From NCBI GenBank assembly GCA_009760855.2, contig WPIO01000001.1, positions 1,550,001-1,612,000 on the forward strand: 62,000 nt of DNA, read 5' to 3'. A model generated the notes under the pieces. The model did no database searches. It had not been told where the DNA came from and worked only from the letters and a program-made list of their open reading frames with translations. This DNA is from Cristatella mucedo. Its lineage: Eukaryota > Bryozoa > Phylactolaemata > Cristatellidae. A program made the position numbers and the translations under genes. Positions 1 to 12,334 of the stretch are shown in pieces (the stretch's first letter is position 1; each line of letters begins with the position of its first letter).

Positions 1-125
1 AAGTGACCGTAGTGTTTTCAGCAAACAATGGACGACGTTGGCTCAAAATAATGGTCACTACAAGAAAGGTGCGTTGCTTAGATTCGAGAAATTTTGGAGT
101 GAGCGAGATGCTGGAAATTTTAGTT

Positions 126-209
126 ACATGTACATATCTATATAATCTTATAAATCTTAATATATATATAATGTATATATAATAATATATATATAATCTT
201 ATAAATATT

Positions 210-243
<34 letters not shown>

Positions 244-262
244 GATTTATTAAAATATTTAA
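126..262. repeat. AT-rich microsatellite
   Basis: The stretch is almost pure A/T. It contains a run of AT dinucleotides (about 212-240) and imperfect copies of a 'taatcttataaat' unit. It is a simple repeat with no coding content. Confidence 0.85.
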
Positions 263-2020
263 CTGCCTATATACATTAGCCAGCGGTACCCTGCCCTGCC
301 TAGGTTGCGGTTGATACCCGAGCCTCCCGGTTCAGAAAAAAAGACCGCACGGCTTCCAAGCCGGTAATGGTGTAGGAGAGGCAGCGCCGCCTTAATTAAA
401 ACCTTCCTTTCCGCGCGCGGAATGCCGAGGTCGGCCAGGCAAGCTTCATTATTTGGCCACCAGCTGCCGAGAGCTTAGCAAACGCGGAAGCATCGATTTT
501 GGAGACCACTAGCGAGTATCCTCCAGGGCCGCGATGACGACACAGCGCGCAAAGCTTCGTGCTGTGCTGCGAGCAGTCCAGAGCAGGTTCGATCTCGTTC
601 CGAAATGCGAGCGCTTGGCGCCCGGCCGCTCGTCGGCCGGCGCCGCGCCATCGAGCTCCAGCAGGAGCCGCAGATGCAAGAGCTCTAACGCCGAGAAAGG
701 AGGCACGCTCGTGTCTCTGCCGAGAAAGGAGGCACGCGCGAAGCCGGTCGGTAGGTTCGGAAACGCACGCACGCGCGCACGCACGGGTAGCTCGTTCGAG
801 CTGCAGTGGACGTGCCGCGGAGTTGCAGAGTACGCATGACCCTAGAGAAAAAGCGCGTAGCGCAACATTCGGTAACAGAGGAGCCGTAACAGCGCTCGCC
901 CCGGTCGAAGGGACGTACTATCAGCGAGTGGAATGCATAGGAGACTACGTCGGCTGCGCCCGCTTCGGCGACCCGAGTGCCCTCGGTTTTGACCCAGCAC
1001 TTGTGGAGGCAGGACTAATGGCTATAGCAGCAGTGCTGGCGCCCTCGACGCAATCACCCGAACGCTGCGACGACGGCGCTACCGATGGCATTCTTGGTAA
1101 CCGTAGAATGAAAGGTTGCTCGCCGGCAAAAACCAACGGTCGCTCCTACGGCGATACCAACAGCTACGTCGACTGTGGGGACCGGCAAACTCTGCAGAGG
1201 AGTCGGCCGCTGAAATGGCAGACCCTGAGCTTGCAAATCCTGGGTCGAACAAACTCTGGGGCAAACTCTTGCAAACTCTGGGCCGAAGCAGCAACTCCAG
1301 AAAGCAAAATGTCGAAAATCAGCCGCCATATCTACGCAGCAGCCGGCAGCTGCGAGAACGGATTAGCAGACAGCGGCAAAGCTAGTGGCGGACGCCGTGG
1401 CCGCCACGTCCGTGGGCAGTAGGATTCAGTTCGCAGCTAGTGCTAGCGGCGTAGCAGCCTGGCCACGGACCCAGTAAACGCGCCCGCCCATTGTGGAAGC
1501 CAAACAGCCAAAACGCCCGCCCATTGCGGAAGCCAAAACGGCTCGCCGCCAGCGCTACATCAGCAGCACAGCCGATAGCGTCAGTAGTATGTAATAGGAC
1601 GCGTCGTGCGGTGACTAGAGACGTCTGCTTGGATGGCGCTAATCTGAAATGGCTTCATGCCGCACCAACCGAGCTGCGAGAGTACCGATATACTTACTAT
1701 CCGTGGCTTCCAAATTAAAAATGATAAGCGACTGGTTGTGTGATAAATATACGGCTAGTCTCGATGCAAGCCAAATTCGCATAACAGAGAGCGTAGCTGC
1801 GATCTAGACGTTGAGCTTTCGGCCCTTCGGCGGTTGCTTGGGGCGCCGAAGGAGTCGTTGCCTGGACAACTGTAAGACTCAGCGGCTGCCGAATCGACTG
1901 CTCTACGCAAAAGACGTCGCTCTACGCTACGGTCGTCTACAGATTCGTCGCATTAAGCGGCGGCCGCTCTCCGTCGCTGCTGAAACGGCTGCGTGCGAAA
2001 TCAGCAAGGTCACGACTGAT
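263..2020. other. GC/CpG-rich unassigned DNA
   Basis: The segment is GC-rich with many CpG dinucleotides. It holds long accidental open frames, the longest (559-1422, plus) beginning at GTG and low in complexity. Short tandem duplications are visible: a 20-bp unit at about 691-740 (gccgagaaaggaggcacg twice) and a roughly 33-bp unit at 1481-1540 (cgcccgcccattg repeated). I cannot assign a gene. It could be a CpG island with a 5' UTR or a promoter. Confidence 0.4.
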
Positions 2021-2024
2021 GCAA

Positions 2025-2840
2025 AACAGTGTAATGTAGTGTAAAGTATCTCCGTCTGCAACTCCACAAAGTCATGAAGACTGTGTGGGTGTTACGCAGT
2101 TTTGTGTAGCGCGCTCACAGCCTAGGCGGCTTTCGGTACGCATTCGGTAGCCAACAGACTTCGTCTCACGTAACAAAGAGAAAGTGGGAAGCATAGCAGA
2201 GTTAGGAGAGCAGTTGAGGTAGTGAGTGGCATGGAATTAGCAGCTCAGGACCGCTGAAAAGGATGAGCCATACATAGTCGGCAGTAATAGAGTAGTTGTC
2301 GTTGCGTAGGAATTGTGGAAGCGAGTTCCACAGTCTAGGACCTGCAGAGTGAAATCTTCTGTCGCCAACTGTCTTTAAGTGGAGGAATGGGACAGCTAAT
2401 TTGTTGTACACATAGGACCTGAGGGCGCGAACAGTCTGAAACTGAAACAGCAGTTCACCTAGGTACGAAGGAGCCAAGCCGTGGCGGGCCTTGTGGGTCA
2501 GCGTAAGAACTTTGCTCTGTATCCGTTGCTCAACCGGCATCCATCCTAGCTCTTTTAGGAAAGGAGACACGTGCTCAAACCTCTGGGATTTGAAGACTCG
2601 CCTTGCAGCCATATTCATAGTCAGCTGCAGTGGCCAGATAGCTTTCATTGGTAGCCCAGCCAAAAGGGAATTACAATAATCAAGCCGAGACAAAACTAAG
2701 GAGCTAGTTAAAGTTTTTGCAAGCCACTGTGGAAGACAGCTCCTAATCTTGGATAGGGATCGGACGTGATGGCTAACTGTAGAAGCAGTCTTCTGAATGA
2801 AGCTCTTAAAATTTTGGGCCGCTGGCGAAAACGACACCTA
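2025..2840 (-). mobile_element. 5'-truncated CR1/Jockey-type LINE, family 1 (3' end of the RT ORF plus 3' UTR)
   Basis: The minus-strand frame 2837-2202 (211 codons) encodes the C-terminal part of a non-LTR retrotransposon reverse transcriptase. It has the thumb-region motif LSRLDYCNSLLAGLP, then LGWMPVEQRI and the typical terminal block LWNSLPQFLR. This frame is uninterrupted, so the copy is fairly young. A 3' UTR follows to about 2025. The same UTR recurs at 59405-59690, and the coding part recurs at 56930-57235 and 28130-29150. The RT catalytic core and endonuclease are missing, as is usual for 5'-truncated LINE copies. It is not an active element. Confidence 0.88.
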
Positions 2841-3990
2841 AATTTCAAGCACGTTGTGATGGTGACGCACAATACGTAATCCATATAGTATACAGTTCGT
2901 TTGTATAGCGCCCTATGAGAACCTAATCTCTATCTAGGCACTTTGCAGATAATACTCGCTTCGAACCCACGGCTGTTACAGTCGAGCCGCGTGCACGCTA
3001 GCTATTGCTAGGCATTAGTTACGACCCAGTTCCTTATTATTCCACTGCCTGCACAGTCCTCTAGCTCGCTCAGCGCTGGGCCGATATTTACGCGTACGGC
3101 GGCGTTCAGCGTCAATCGAGCGAAAGTAGCAGCAGCGTAGCCTGAGCGGACGCGCCACTGCCCGGTCGACTGGCTAGCCGCCTTCCACCGGCCGGCGTAG
3201 AGCCGAGTGCTTGACCGCTCGCAGTCCGGTGTCGAAGATCCGGCTGAACGCTACGTCAAGCATCTCTCTCGTCTGTCAGCCATTGTTTACCATTGATTGA
3301 CTTTCAGCTGCAGCACTAGGCCGTTCGTAATTTCGTCTAATGGCGGCGGCAGTCAGAGGCTGGGGCCGGGCAGCCGCCGCCTTTCTGCTGCGGTTCTTAG
3401 GGTGGCAGGCGGCGATAAATAGAGACAATGGCTGGCCAGGCGTGGCCAGCGGAGCGTGATACCGCTTCGTGCCGCTCGGCTCGGCCGCGCTCTCAGCGGT
3501 GCCATGTGCAAAGCAGCAAGCTGACGGGGGAAGCTGCGAGGCAGGGAGGCCGGCGAGCATCCGGGCATGCGGCAGCCGTTTGAGCCGCAGTCGCAATCTG
3601 CGTGGCACCTATTGCGTCAGCGCAGAGGCTTGGAGCGGCTTGGAGCGGCTTGGAGCTCAACAGCAGTCGGCCGATTGGCGGCGGCGACGGCGCTGGCTCG
3701 ACTGCTACGCTCGGCCTCGCTGCTCCAAAGCCCGTCTCTCGTCAACCCACCAGGCGGCGCTAGCGCAGGTCAGACTGTGTTTCACAGAGCTCGAGGCCAG
3801 ACAAACGGGACGCGTAGTCTATTACGACAACTGACGTGATTTCATCAGGATTCGTTATACATAAAGTTAACGTAGCGACGGGAGCAAGAAGAAGACTCTG
3901 GAGGAGTGTAGTCGAATCACTCGACCACTTTCCGGTACCTGGTAGGAGGTGCTAGAGTGCAGGGTAAGAAAAAGTCACTGACAACATAAT
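2841..3990. other. Unassigned GC-rich segment
   Basis: No supported gene. GC content rises through 3.1-3.8 kb. A 10-bp unit (gcttggagcg) is repeated about three times at 3630-3657. Overlapping open frames on both strands are low in complexity and look like products of base composition. The segment lies downstream of the candidate minus-strand exon at 3994-4149 and could be its first intron. Confidence 0.4.
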
Positions 3991-3993
3991 CAC

Positions 3994-4149
3994 CTTCATG
4001 TTGGATGTACTGCAGTTGAATGTTGCATTTTTTCCGTCGACGCTGATGAACGTCTTCAGGAACTTGGGCAGAGCGACTATCTTGCTGCCGGGCCCGATCG
4101 GCGGCGGTGGCTCGTCCTTCTTGCCTTTTCGAGCGGACTTGGGAGGCAT
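3994..4149 (-). CDS. Candidate first coding exon, lysine/proline-rich N-terminus leading into an Ig-like start
   Basis: ATG at 4149-4147 opens 52 codons ending exactly at a donor-like AAG|GTGATT (3994/3993). The protein begins MPPKSARKGKKDEPPPPIG, a basic then proline-rich start. It continues with LPKFLKTFISVDGKNATFNC, which resembles the first strands of I-set immunoglobulin domains (the PKFLK...GxxATFxC pattern known from muscle and cell-adhesion proteins). The next exon was not located; it would lie at lower coordinates. Codon use and the abrupt donor support a real exon. The family assignment rests on a short match and is weak. Confidence 0.4.
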
Positions 4150-4337
4150 CTTTCTTGGCGTGAGACTCGGGACTAGCTCTGAATGAAGATCAATACAGTA
4201 AATTAATGTCTTTGTGCATTGCCCGCGAGTTAGCCACGGAGGTGAGGCAGTTGGGGGCAGCCCACAGCCACAAAGAGCGACGTAAAAACCTTGTCAGCTG
4301 TCACTCAGTGAAACCAAGCGGAACGGGACGCTTGAAG

Positions 4338-4785
<448 letters not shown>

Positions 4786-4789
4786 TGAG

Positions 4790-6370
4790 TAAGAAAAGAA
4801 GAAAACTGCTCGTCGACCCAGAAATCGAGTGGGCAGCATACACGCACACAGCACGCACTGCTGGCAGACTGTTTCGCAGCCAATAAAATGCGTGAGCAGT
4901 GGCGGAGGGTGGCGCTACTTCGCAGCTCTGCTTATCGCAGCTTCGCTAGCTAAAAGGTGTATTAAGTCAGAGCAGCCGTCGTGCCGAAGATTCCGTAGCA
5001 AGAGATGTTGTATACTTTAGATACTGTATTTCAGTCACACTTTAGATATTGTATTCAGTCATAGTTTACACACGAATAGACGAGCCGACGTAAGGCTGTA
5101 GCTTCGTCGAGCAGACCGAGGAAGCGTCAATTCGAGCCGAGGCACTCGGATGAGCGATCCCACTTTCACTGGAAGCGCTGAACGCTGTGCTCAAACTTAC
5201 CGTGCCGGGCCGGGCCTGCTGCAATTGCATGCAGACTTGGATTCCGCAGCTTAAAAAACGTGGCAGTAAGAGAAGGCACGACGACTTGCAGTACTACCAA
5301 CGGAGCAGCAATTTTAATGGCGTAACTTTGCCGGACAGAATTCCGGTAGGTCGCCTTTCCGAAATTGTTGCCGCCGCCAGCAGATGGACCAGGCAGGTGA
5401 GATTTTGAAAACTAACAACCGCATAGAAACTACGCAAGCAGAAATTTGCAGCATTTTGGTCCCTTCTTCCATCAAGTGTGATTTCCAAAAATGACTTCTC
5501 AGAACACTTAGCTGAGACAGTCATACGAATGACAGGCAATTTAAAGACGAATAGTAGCTCCAGGCGGCAGGTACGACTTTGGAGAGTGAGTCCACTTCAA
5601 TAAGCAGCTAGTAGCTCCAGATGAACTAGCTGCTACACATTTAGCTTTCCAACAGGCAGTGCACAGACCGGAAATTGGAAAATTTGGGGCCGCTTGCTAT
5701 TGGGTCATCAGATCGTGCATGTTGTTTTATTTTAAATTTCAGAATAGCTGCAATTTGAAGTATACAAACTTAAAAGCAGTAGATTTTATCATATATAAAA
5801 TGACACCCCGACACGGGTGGTATTTTCCCGTGTAACCCATGCAGCTGGATCGATATTTTTCTCTGCAGCTGCTGAATGCGACTGCCGCAGATTGACGAAA
5901 TATGAAGACCACTAAAGAGGACTTCATTTCGAATCGCAAGGTCAACACTTGTAAGGCTTGGTCACAAGCCGCTACTCAGAGGATCGAGCCACTCAAACTC
6001 GGCTGTAGCTGCTGTCTGTGGCCAATAAGTCGCCTCTCTTGGCTCTTTCATTTGACCTCTCGTAAAAAGTCATGTTCCTAGCACGATAACTCATCGCTAC
6101 AAATTAAAAGTCCGATTGTCGTTTGCGCCGGAAGTTTGAAGTATGGATAGACAGATGCCCGGAAAAGTGTAAGCAATTGAGTGCGAGTGTAAATCGCGGA
6201 GTAAATGTAACCTCACGAATAACACACTATACAAATGAAAATGGTAAACAAGCTTATTAAGATTGCTAATTTGGACAATGATTGATGCAGGGCAGAGTGA
6301 GCTGATTGTGGCAATCTCATGCGAGCCGCGATGACAACACTACGAGTCCTTAATTTGAATCTTTAAGAAA
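4790..6370. other. No gene recognised
   Basis: Short frames only. A CCAAT box next to an AATAAAA run sits at about 4881-4890 and could belong to a promoter. Nothing else stands out. Confidence 0.4.
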
Positions 6371-6371
6371 A

Positions 6372-6460
6372 ACGAGCCCCATGTGGGCACATATGTGAAG
6401 CGCCTGAATAGAGATTAAGCTCTCTTGGGGCGCTATATAAATGAATTATTATATTATATA
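6372..6460 (+). mobile_element. SINE-A, 5'-truncated copy
   Basis: The segment begins near the box-B remnant (cgagcccc) and carries the family tail 'tgaagcgcctgaatagag' followed by 'ggggcgctatataaatga' and an AT-rich end. The same arrangement is seen at 51.24, 56.54 and 60.66 kb. Confidence 0.7.
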
Positions 6461-6601
6461 TTGATTTGAAGTCTTCTAGTCATATGCATAGTACGTTTGA
6501 CACTTTTCCGGTTTGCACGGCATTCGAGCGATAAGGCAGAGCAGTGTGGGCATTGTTAACTCTGCTAAGGTAAATAAATATTGACATTAATCTGCAGCTG
6601 T

Positions 6602-6829
6602 TCAGCCATTCTGTAGGCGAAGGCACAATTGGTTTTGTATGCATAGCTGATCCTTTGATTCATTCACTTTGACGTGAATGTACTCTTGCCGACCGAGGTA
6701 CGGCATTGTTTGCGACGGGTAGATATACATCGCAAGAAACACTGAATTTGGCCGAACATTGAGACTGCAATTTCTGCGGCCATCTGTGCAGGCTTTTGCC
6801 GTTTTTTTACGGATCTTTAGAAACTCCAC
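6602..6829 (-). other. Unassigned open frame, possible exon
   Basis: A minus-strand frame of 75 codons is open further upstream to about 6865. Its composition is protein-like, with a basic stretch (FLKIRKKTAKA). I recognise no family, and splice sites were not resolved. A competing plus-strand reading starts at ATG 6881 (MASEPMMLLTADEIRTAKAS) and runs to a GTATGT donor-like site at about 6977. At most one of these is real. Confidence 0.2.
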
Positions 6830-6989
6830 GGGTGGATCCTTGTGGCTACTCAGTGTTTGTTTTTCACAAGCGAATTCAGGATGGCATCTGAGCCGATGAT
6901 GCTCCTGACGGCGGACGAGATTAGGACGGCAAAGGCATCTGCTGCACTACAATTAAGATTCACTTGCAGCAGCGTATGTTAGACAAACT

Positions 6990-7665
6990 ATTATGCGTAG
7001 ACTGCAGAGAGGTGGAGTTTTTATCATCCGAGAGAGTGCTAGATGGAAATTGTCATCTTGTATATTTAAATTGAGCGCTGTAGAAATGTTCACAGGATAT
7101 ATGAATGCTGCACGTTACTTAACGTTAAAGATAAACTTTTTAGAGTACTTTTTGTTTTTATAAATTACTGACGTAGCTGTTACTCGAATGTTTAGGATTG
7201 AAGCTAAACATAAAGACGGTAGTCAGACTATACTAGGAGCCGTCTCCTTGGAGATCTTGGAGCCTCGCTTCCATTGCCCAGCCGGTTGAAAATCTATCAA
7301 AATACAACTGAATAGCAGTATAAGAGAATATCTCTTGTGTATACCAAAAGTATGTCGATGGCTCAAAAGATTACTTCCATTTTCATATCAAAGTCCTTTT
7401 TTTATGAAGTGAGCTAACTATAAATATTCACGAATAATTATCGATTCATAGCTTAGCTAAGAAGCCTGCCTTCTAAAGTCTTCAGGTACCGAACCACTGA
7501 GTTTTATTTCTAGTACATGGCCCAAGCATGCTTAATTTTTAGGGTATGGATAAAATTGGTCGTCTGTTACCACGTCCAATTAGGTCTATTTATTCCCACT
7601 TGGAGATTCCAGTCTATGGTACCTTTATATAAGAAGCCATCGATATGGTCAGACAAGTCCTTTGC
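6990..7665. other. No gene recognised
   Basis: AT-rich DNA with no open frame above background and no repeat shared with the rest of the window. Confidence 0.4.
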
Positions 7666-7667
7666 AG

Positions 7668-7755
7668 CAAATGTAAAGCGCCTATAAAGAGATTGAGTTC
7701 TCTGAGGGCACTTTATCAAATGCATAACTATTATTATTATTATTATTATTATTAA
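7668..7755 (+). mobile_element. LINE family-2 3' terminus (tail only)
   Basis: 'gcagcaaatgtaaagcgcct' is followed by 'gagattgagttctctgaggg' and a terminal ATT microsatellite. This is the 3' end shared with the longer family-2 copies at 36.6-37.7, 46.65-47.2 and 58.7-59.2 kb. The copy is severely 5'-truncated. Confidence 0.8.
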
Positions 7756-7856
7756 TGCTGGCTGGCCAACCTATGTACACTATGACTAGTGGGGAGGATT
7801 GATATTACTGAATTAAAGTGTTCATAGCTTGAGTTCCTATGGGATATACAGTGTAT

Positions 7857-8035
7857 CTTGGTGAGCCGTGATGGCACACTGGGTAAGGCGGTGACTTTTC
7901 ACGACCTCAGTATCGAGGTAGTGGGCTTGAATCCTTTGGTGAGCGATCCTTTATTGCTGCTGCAAGCGGTAGTGATAGCCGTTAAGGCTCTTTTGTCGCT
8001 AAGCAAAAGAGGCTATTGAATCAGCTATTATTTTC
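7857..8035 (+). mobile_element. SINE-B copy (tRNA-derived head)
   Basis: A box-A-like segment (gatggcacactgggtaag) and a box-B-like segment (ggcttgaatcc) are spaced as in a tRNA promoter. The family body follows (gccgttaaggctcttttgtc ... aaaagaggct ... aatcagct). Seven further copies are in this window. Confidence 0.8.
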
Positions 8036-8539
8036 TTCTCGTCTCTCCTATCGTAGGGCACTATTCCGGCACCTGGTAATCTTTTTTTAATTGCCCCATG
8101 CTCTCACAGTGCAATAAGTAAATTAACTTGCACCAGCCGTTTTCAAGTCAGGTGGCGGTCAGAAATAAGCAACCACGAAAGCAACCGTAGCGACGATCAC
8201 TGGCGCGATCAAATTGGCCTTGAAAAAATTGCATGATCCTAGTCTCGAACCCACGACTTAGCTGGCAAGCGAAGCCCTTGCTCCGATTCCTAGGGAAACT
8301 ATTGAACCTTTACTCTTATTTGCGAAAGCCCTTGGAAACTCGTATGAACAATTATCTACACTGTGCGCATTTTATTATTCCGAGCAGGTGCAGTATACAA
8401 TGCAAACAAACTTTTAGCATTTAATTGTTCTTGCAATCACGGTTATGTAATTTGGACAAAATGATTTCTTTTGAATGTTGAAAGCGAGGCAGCTAGAGAG
8501 GGTCTCAAGAATGAAAAGAAGCGGTAGCGGTCCTTCAGT

Positions 8540-8645
8540 CCAAATATAATAATAACGATTATAATAATAATAGTAATAATACACTTGATAAAGCACCCTC
8601 AGAGAACTCAATCTCTTTCCAGGCACTTCACATTTGCTTCCAAGG
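8540..8645 (-). mobile_element. LINE family-2 3' terminus (tail only)
   Basis: Reverse complement of the family tail. An ATT-type run precedes 'gataaagcaccctcagagaa' and 'ctcaatctctttccaggcac'. No coding part remains. Confidence 0.8.
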
Positions 8646-8649
8646 AATT

Positions 8650-10360
8650 ACTCGGCATGAGTGCAGAATATTGGTGTTGCTTGCGAGCGCTGTAATTTCA
8701 CACACTTTGCTGCTAGACTGACTCGAAGCCGCAACGGTGCCTATAGAACAGCCGCAGAATCGTCGCAAAGAAGCTTAGTACTAAAGCTAGTCATCAAGTG
8801 ACTAGCTTTGCACTTGTCGTATACAGGGAATTACAGTGGCGAGATGTCAAATAGCTGGAAGGCAGTGATGTTAAGGAGGTGAACGGCGGGTAAAAAGTGT
8901 GGCAACTGCAGTATAGCTGGCATTTTTTACTGAGAAATACTGGGAATGCACGGAACCGATTGTAGAGGAACTATGGCCGTCGCTGCGACGAGTGCCGAGG
9001 GGGCGAGGGAGCGGAACAATGCAATTTCTGAAGTGCGTATTCGGTGTGGGAGGAATCCACCCTGCCGCATCACTCCACGCCCAAAATCTCCCATCAGTCC
9101 GTCGCCTGAAGCAAAAACTAACTGCGGCTCCCACGCATTGTGTGCAGCTCTCAACGAGCGGACCTCCGGGAGTTTGGTGATTAGGATAGCGATCAAGAGA
9201 AATGGTTTCTGCTGGACGGGTTGAAACGCAGTCGACTCAGCCCGTCCAGGAGCAGCGAGGTAGGCTTCGACTGCTCGCTTGCAAACAGGTCAAATAGCGT
9301 GCTATAAGAAAGACTGACGCACGGACTTCAATCTGAACTGAATGAATTTCGGAGCAGAGGCCGGTGAAGCAAGGCAGCACCAAAAGCTTGGGTGGCAGCC
9401 GGCCGAGATGTCATGCATCGGGGCAATGCAGAGAGCCGAGCGTGGCGTGACGCTCGAAAAACCGGCTTCGAGAAATTCTTTTGCCGCGTTCGGCCGCGAA
9501 GGTGACGTTTCTTTCGGGACCGGATATCACTAGGCGTGACCCGTGAAGGCTCGGCCGACTGGTTGAACTGCTGCCGATTTAGGTAATGCTCGAGCTAAAA
9601 ACTTGATAAGAAGCAGCCGGCCCAGCGACCGAACGGAGAGGCCAGGCTGCCGCACGCGTTGACCGTCGTCAGCGGGCAAGCTGCCAAGTGCCACTTTGAC
9701 GCTGCGGACGCGAGGTGGAAAGCTGTGCGGCACTCGACGCCAGTATCCACCGCCGCGAGCACCGCTCCGCCGCGCAGCGACGGTCGGCGGTAAGTGCCGC
9801 CGACCGCTGCGGCGGACGCGGCGCCAGGAACCGCCGTCGAAGTCGTCCAGGGAAGCGGCGTAGCCGAAGGTCGAAGCAAGAACGGCGTCGACTCGCGGCT
9901 GCTCAGCGACCGAGGCGCCGAGCGACCGATTTGCGCCCGGTCTCCACCCGGACGCGCCGCCGCCGCGCTTGCGCCAAGCAGCGGCGGCGGCGCAGCGTTT
10001 GTCGTTGGGCCGTCTGCGATGCGGGGAGGGGGCTCTGAGCCGCAGCAGTGCCGCGCCCGCCGCAGGGTAGATCGGCGGCGGCGGCGGCGGCGGGCGCCGC
10101 GCGAAGCCGCAGGGTCCGACCGGTTGCGATCGGCGCCGGTGCGGCGGGCCGCTGGGTCGAGCTCGCTCACACTTTCTCCCGCTCTTTCTCCGGTCGCTGT
10201 TCGGCATGCGCAGCCAGCCCCTCCCTGCGGAGCGAGCAGCCGCTGCTGCACTTACCGGAAGCGGCGGTGGCGGCTGCGGCGGCCGCGGCGGCCGCCGACG
10301 GTCGGCCTAGCCCAGCGGTAGCAGAGCGGACGGCTTCGGCTGCGCACACTCCGCCTCGCG
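8650..10360. other. Unassigned DNA rising into a CpG-rich block
   Basis: From about 9.3 kb the DNA becomes GC- and CpG-rich. Six-frame openness follows directly from that: minus-strand frames of 218-225 codons and plus-strand frames of 107-175 codons overlap one another and are Ala/Arg-rich. No domain is visible. I read it as a CpG-island promoter or 5' UTR zone for the candidate exon at 10365. Confidence 0.4.
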
Positions 10361-10364
10361 TGCC

Positions 10365-10457
10365 ATGGCCGGCCGAGAAGGAACCTGCGAATTTAATGCG
10401 CCCCGAGCGAGCATCGTCGCCAGGCAACGGCCGAAGGGCGCACAATGGAGGCGCAAG
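10365..10457 (+). CDS. Candidate first coding exon in a CpG island
   Basis: The ATG at 10365 sits in a near-optimal Kozak context (tgccATGGcc). It opens 31 codons ending at a donor AAG|GTAAAC (10457/10458). The protein starts MAGREGTCEFNAPRASIVAR and ends in a basic QWRRK. The exon is phase 0 at its end. I do not recognise the protein and found no matching downstream exon. The CpG-rich surroundings, start context and donor together suggest a real 5' exon, but in GC-rich DNA such matches can occur by chance. Confidence 0.3.
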
Positions 10458-10459
10458 GT

Positions 10460-11420
10460 AAACACTGTGCGGGGTACACTATTGATAGACTCCTCTCCTC
10501 ACGAGCCACTTGGCCTCGCTAAACAGCTGTTGTACGCGGGTTGGCCACCGCCGCGCTGTCTGTTTGGGCAGCGAGATTCGTGACGACGGCGCTCCCGTGA
10601 CCTTCTTCGTGACCTTCTTCTTCGTGACGACGGCCGACCCGCGATCAAGCTCGGCCCGTACCGTCGGAGCCGGCTGTCAAAACACTGATGCAAGCGCACC
10701 CGGCCGCGAGGCGTTGAAAGAAAAAAGAGAGGAAAGAGATAGAGAGGGAGAAGGAGGGAGGGAGAGAGATAGAAAGACCGACGATACCTTCCGACGTGCG
10801 GCTCAGGTGAGCCGGCGTGAGTTCGCGACGGCTGCTTCTCGAGCGCGCCCTTCGCGGCCGCGGACGACGCGCCGACCGTCGCCGCGAGCTAGCTGCCGCA
10901 TGCCGGCCCGCTAGGTGGCCGGCATGCATCCTCGAGTGGTCTGGCGCGCCGGCGTTGATAGCGACCGCATCTGTCACCCGGTGCAGGGCTCCAAGCACTC
11001 GCCGGCGAATCGCACAGCTGCGCCGCGCTCAGCACTGAGGCCGCCCAGCGGTCTGACTCGGCGACAGCGCTCGGCTTTCCCTGGAGTGCAGATGCCGCCG
11101 TTGAATTGATCGTCGGTGCGCGTCGGTGCACTAAGCGCACTTACGTGCGAAGTTAGATGAGCCGCCGCGCGCGTGCCCTCGTAGCCAGTGCTCACTGCAG
11201 GGAGCGAAGCGACTCGATTCGGCAACGCAGATACACAACTGGCGACGCTGATGAAGTGACACCAATCTACCGATCCCAGAAATCTGTCCAAAATCTGCCG
11301 CGCTCAGTACCTGCGTCAGTATAACCAGCGTCGAAGATTCGCACCGCCACTCAGGGTGCGGAACGAATGATGCGAAACTAGTGTGAGCTAGCCGAGCTCA
11401 GCGCCCCTAAGCGGCGTTGA
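10460..11420. other. CpG-rich downstream flank, no gene recognised
   Basis: GC-rich DNA with a short GA-rich stretch at about 10715-10775. Overlapping Arg/Ser-rich frames occur on both strands and none is convincing. If the exon at 10365-10457 is real, this would be its first intron. Confidence 0.35.
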
Positions 11421-11426
11421 GGCTAC

Positions 11427-11605
11427 TTGAGCCGTGATGGCACACTAGGTAAGGCGGCTGCTTTTCGCGACCTCGGTCCCGAGGTTGTGGGTTTGAATCT
11501 TGCGGTGGATGATTCTTTATGGCCGCTGCCAGAGGTGGAGGTAGCCGTAAATGCTCTTCTGTCGCTATACTAAAAGAGGCTGATAAATCAGCGAGTATAG
11601 ATCCC
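11427..11605 (+). mobile_element. SINE-B copy
   Basis: A well preserved copy. It has 'gatggcacactaggtaaggc' as a box-A-like start, 'gggtttgaatcttgcgg' as a box-B-like element, then 'gccgtaaatgctcttctgtc' and 'aaaagaggctgataaatcag'. It matches the other seven copies of the family. Confidence 0.85.
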
Positions 11606-12334
11606 GCTGTCTCGAAGTGCCAATCAGATCGGCAGTATTTCTTTGAAGATCGGCTAAGACGAAGCGATGGGAATATATTCGGGGCAAGATATGCAAGATA
11701 GGGAGTGGGCACACATGCATGCTGACAATAGCAGATTGCACAGGGACCGAGTCCGCGTGCTTAATTTACGGTCCGACATATTCGTCAGTTCGAGCGAAGC
11801 ACAACTTCGCTGCTACAAAGCGGTTAGATGACGTAAAGATTATAGAAGCAGAAATCCTTTATTCTACCCCAGATTATGATACACGAAGTTCCTAATCATC
11901 CTTTTACACGAGCCACTCATTCCGACAGTATCACGAAAAGTAAGAAAACTGTCAATTTCCAAGCACGAATTTGTTTATGTTGCCTTATACGCGAGAGGTG
12001 CTGTGGATTGGACACATTCGAGCTACGAGAGCGACGACACGTCTGCAGCTGTCTGCAAATCAGTGTTAGAAGACACATGCATATGCAGCCAGGGAATCCA
12101 GCTACTTTCGTTCCTTAGTTCTCACGTGGTAGCAATGAATTAGTGCTCTCTTCCTTCCGAATAAATGAGCGAATTTGATCGGCAGAGATCTGCAGAGTCT
12201 TCAAGAGAACAGTCGGCTAATGGTGGCAGCGCTATCTAGCCTATGGTCTCTACTTCAAGGTAAAATAATTGCCCACTCTATCTTTGAGTGCAAGCTTTTT
12301 CAAGTGAACAAGGGATTTTCGAGCGATTCGTGCT

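Noticed and set aside
559-1422. 287-codon plus-strand ORF
   Set aside because: Begins at GTG, not ATG. It is low in complexity, lies in GC-rich DNA where stops are rare, and shows no domain or splice context.
9530-10321. Overlapping ORFs of 107-225 codons on both strands
   Set aside because: Ala/Arg/Pro-rich frames in a CpG block that are mutually exclusive and show no motif.
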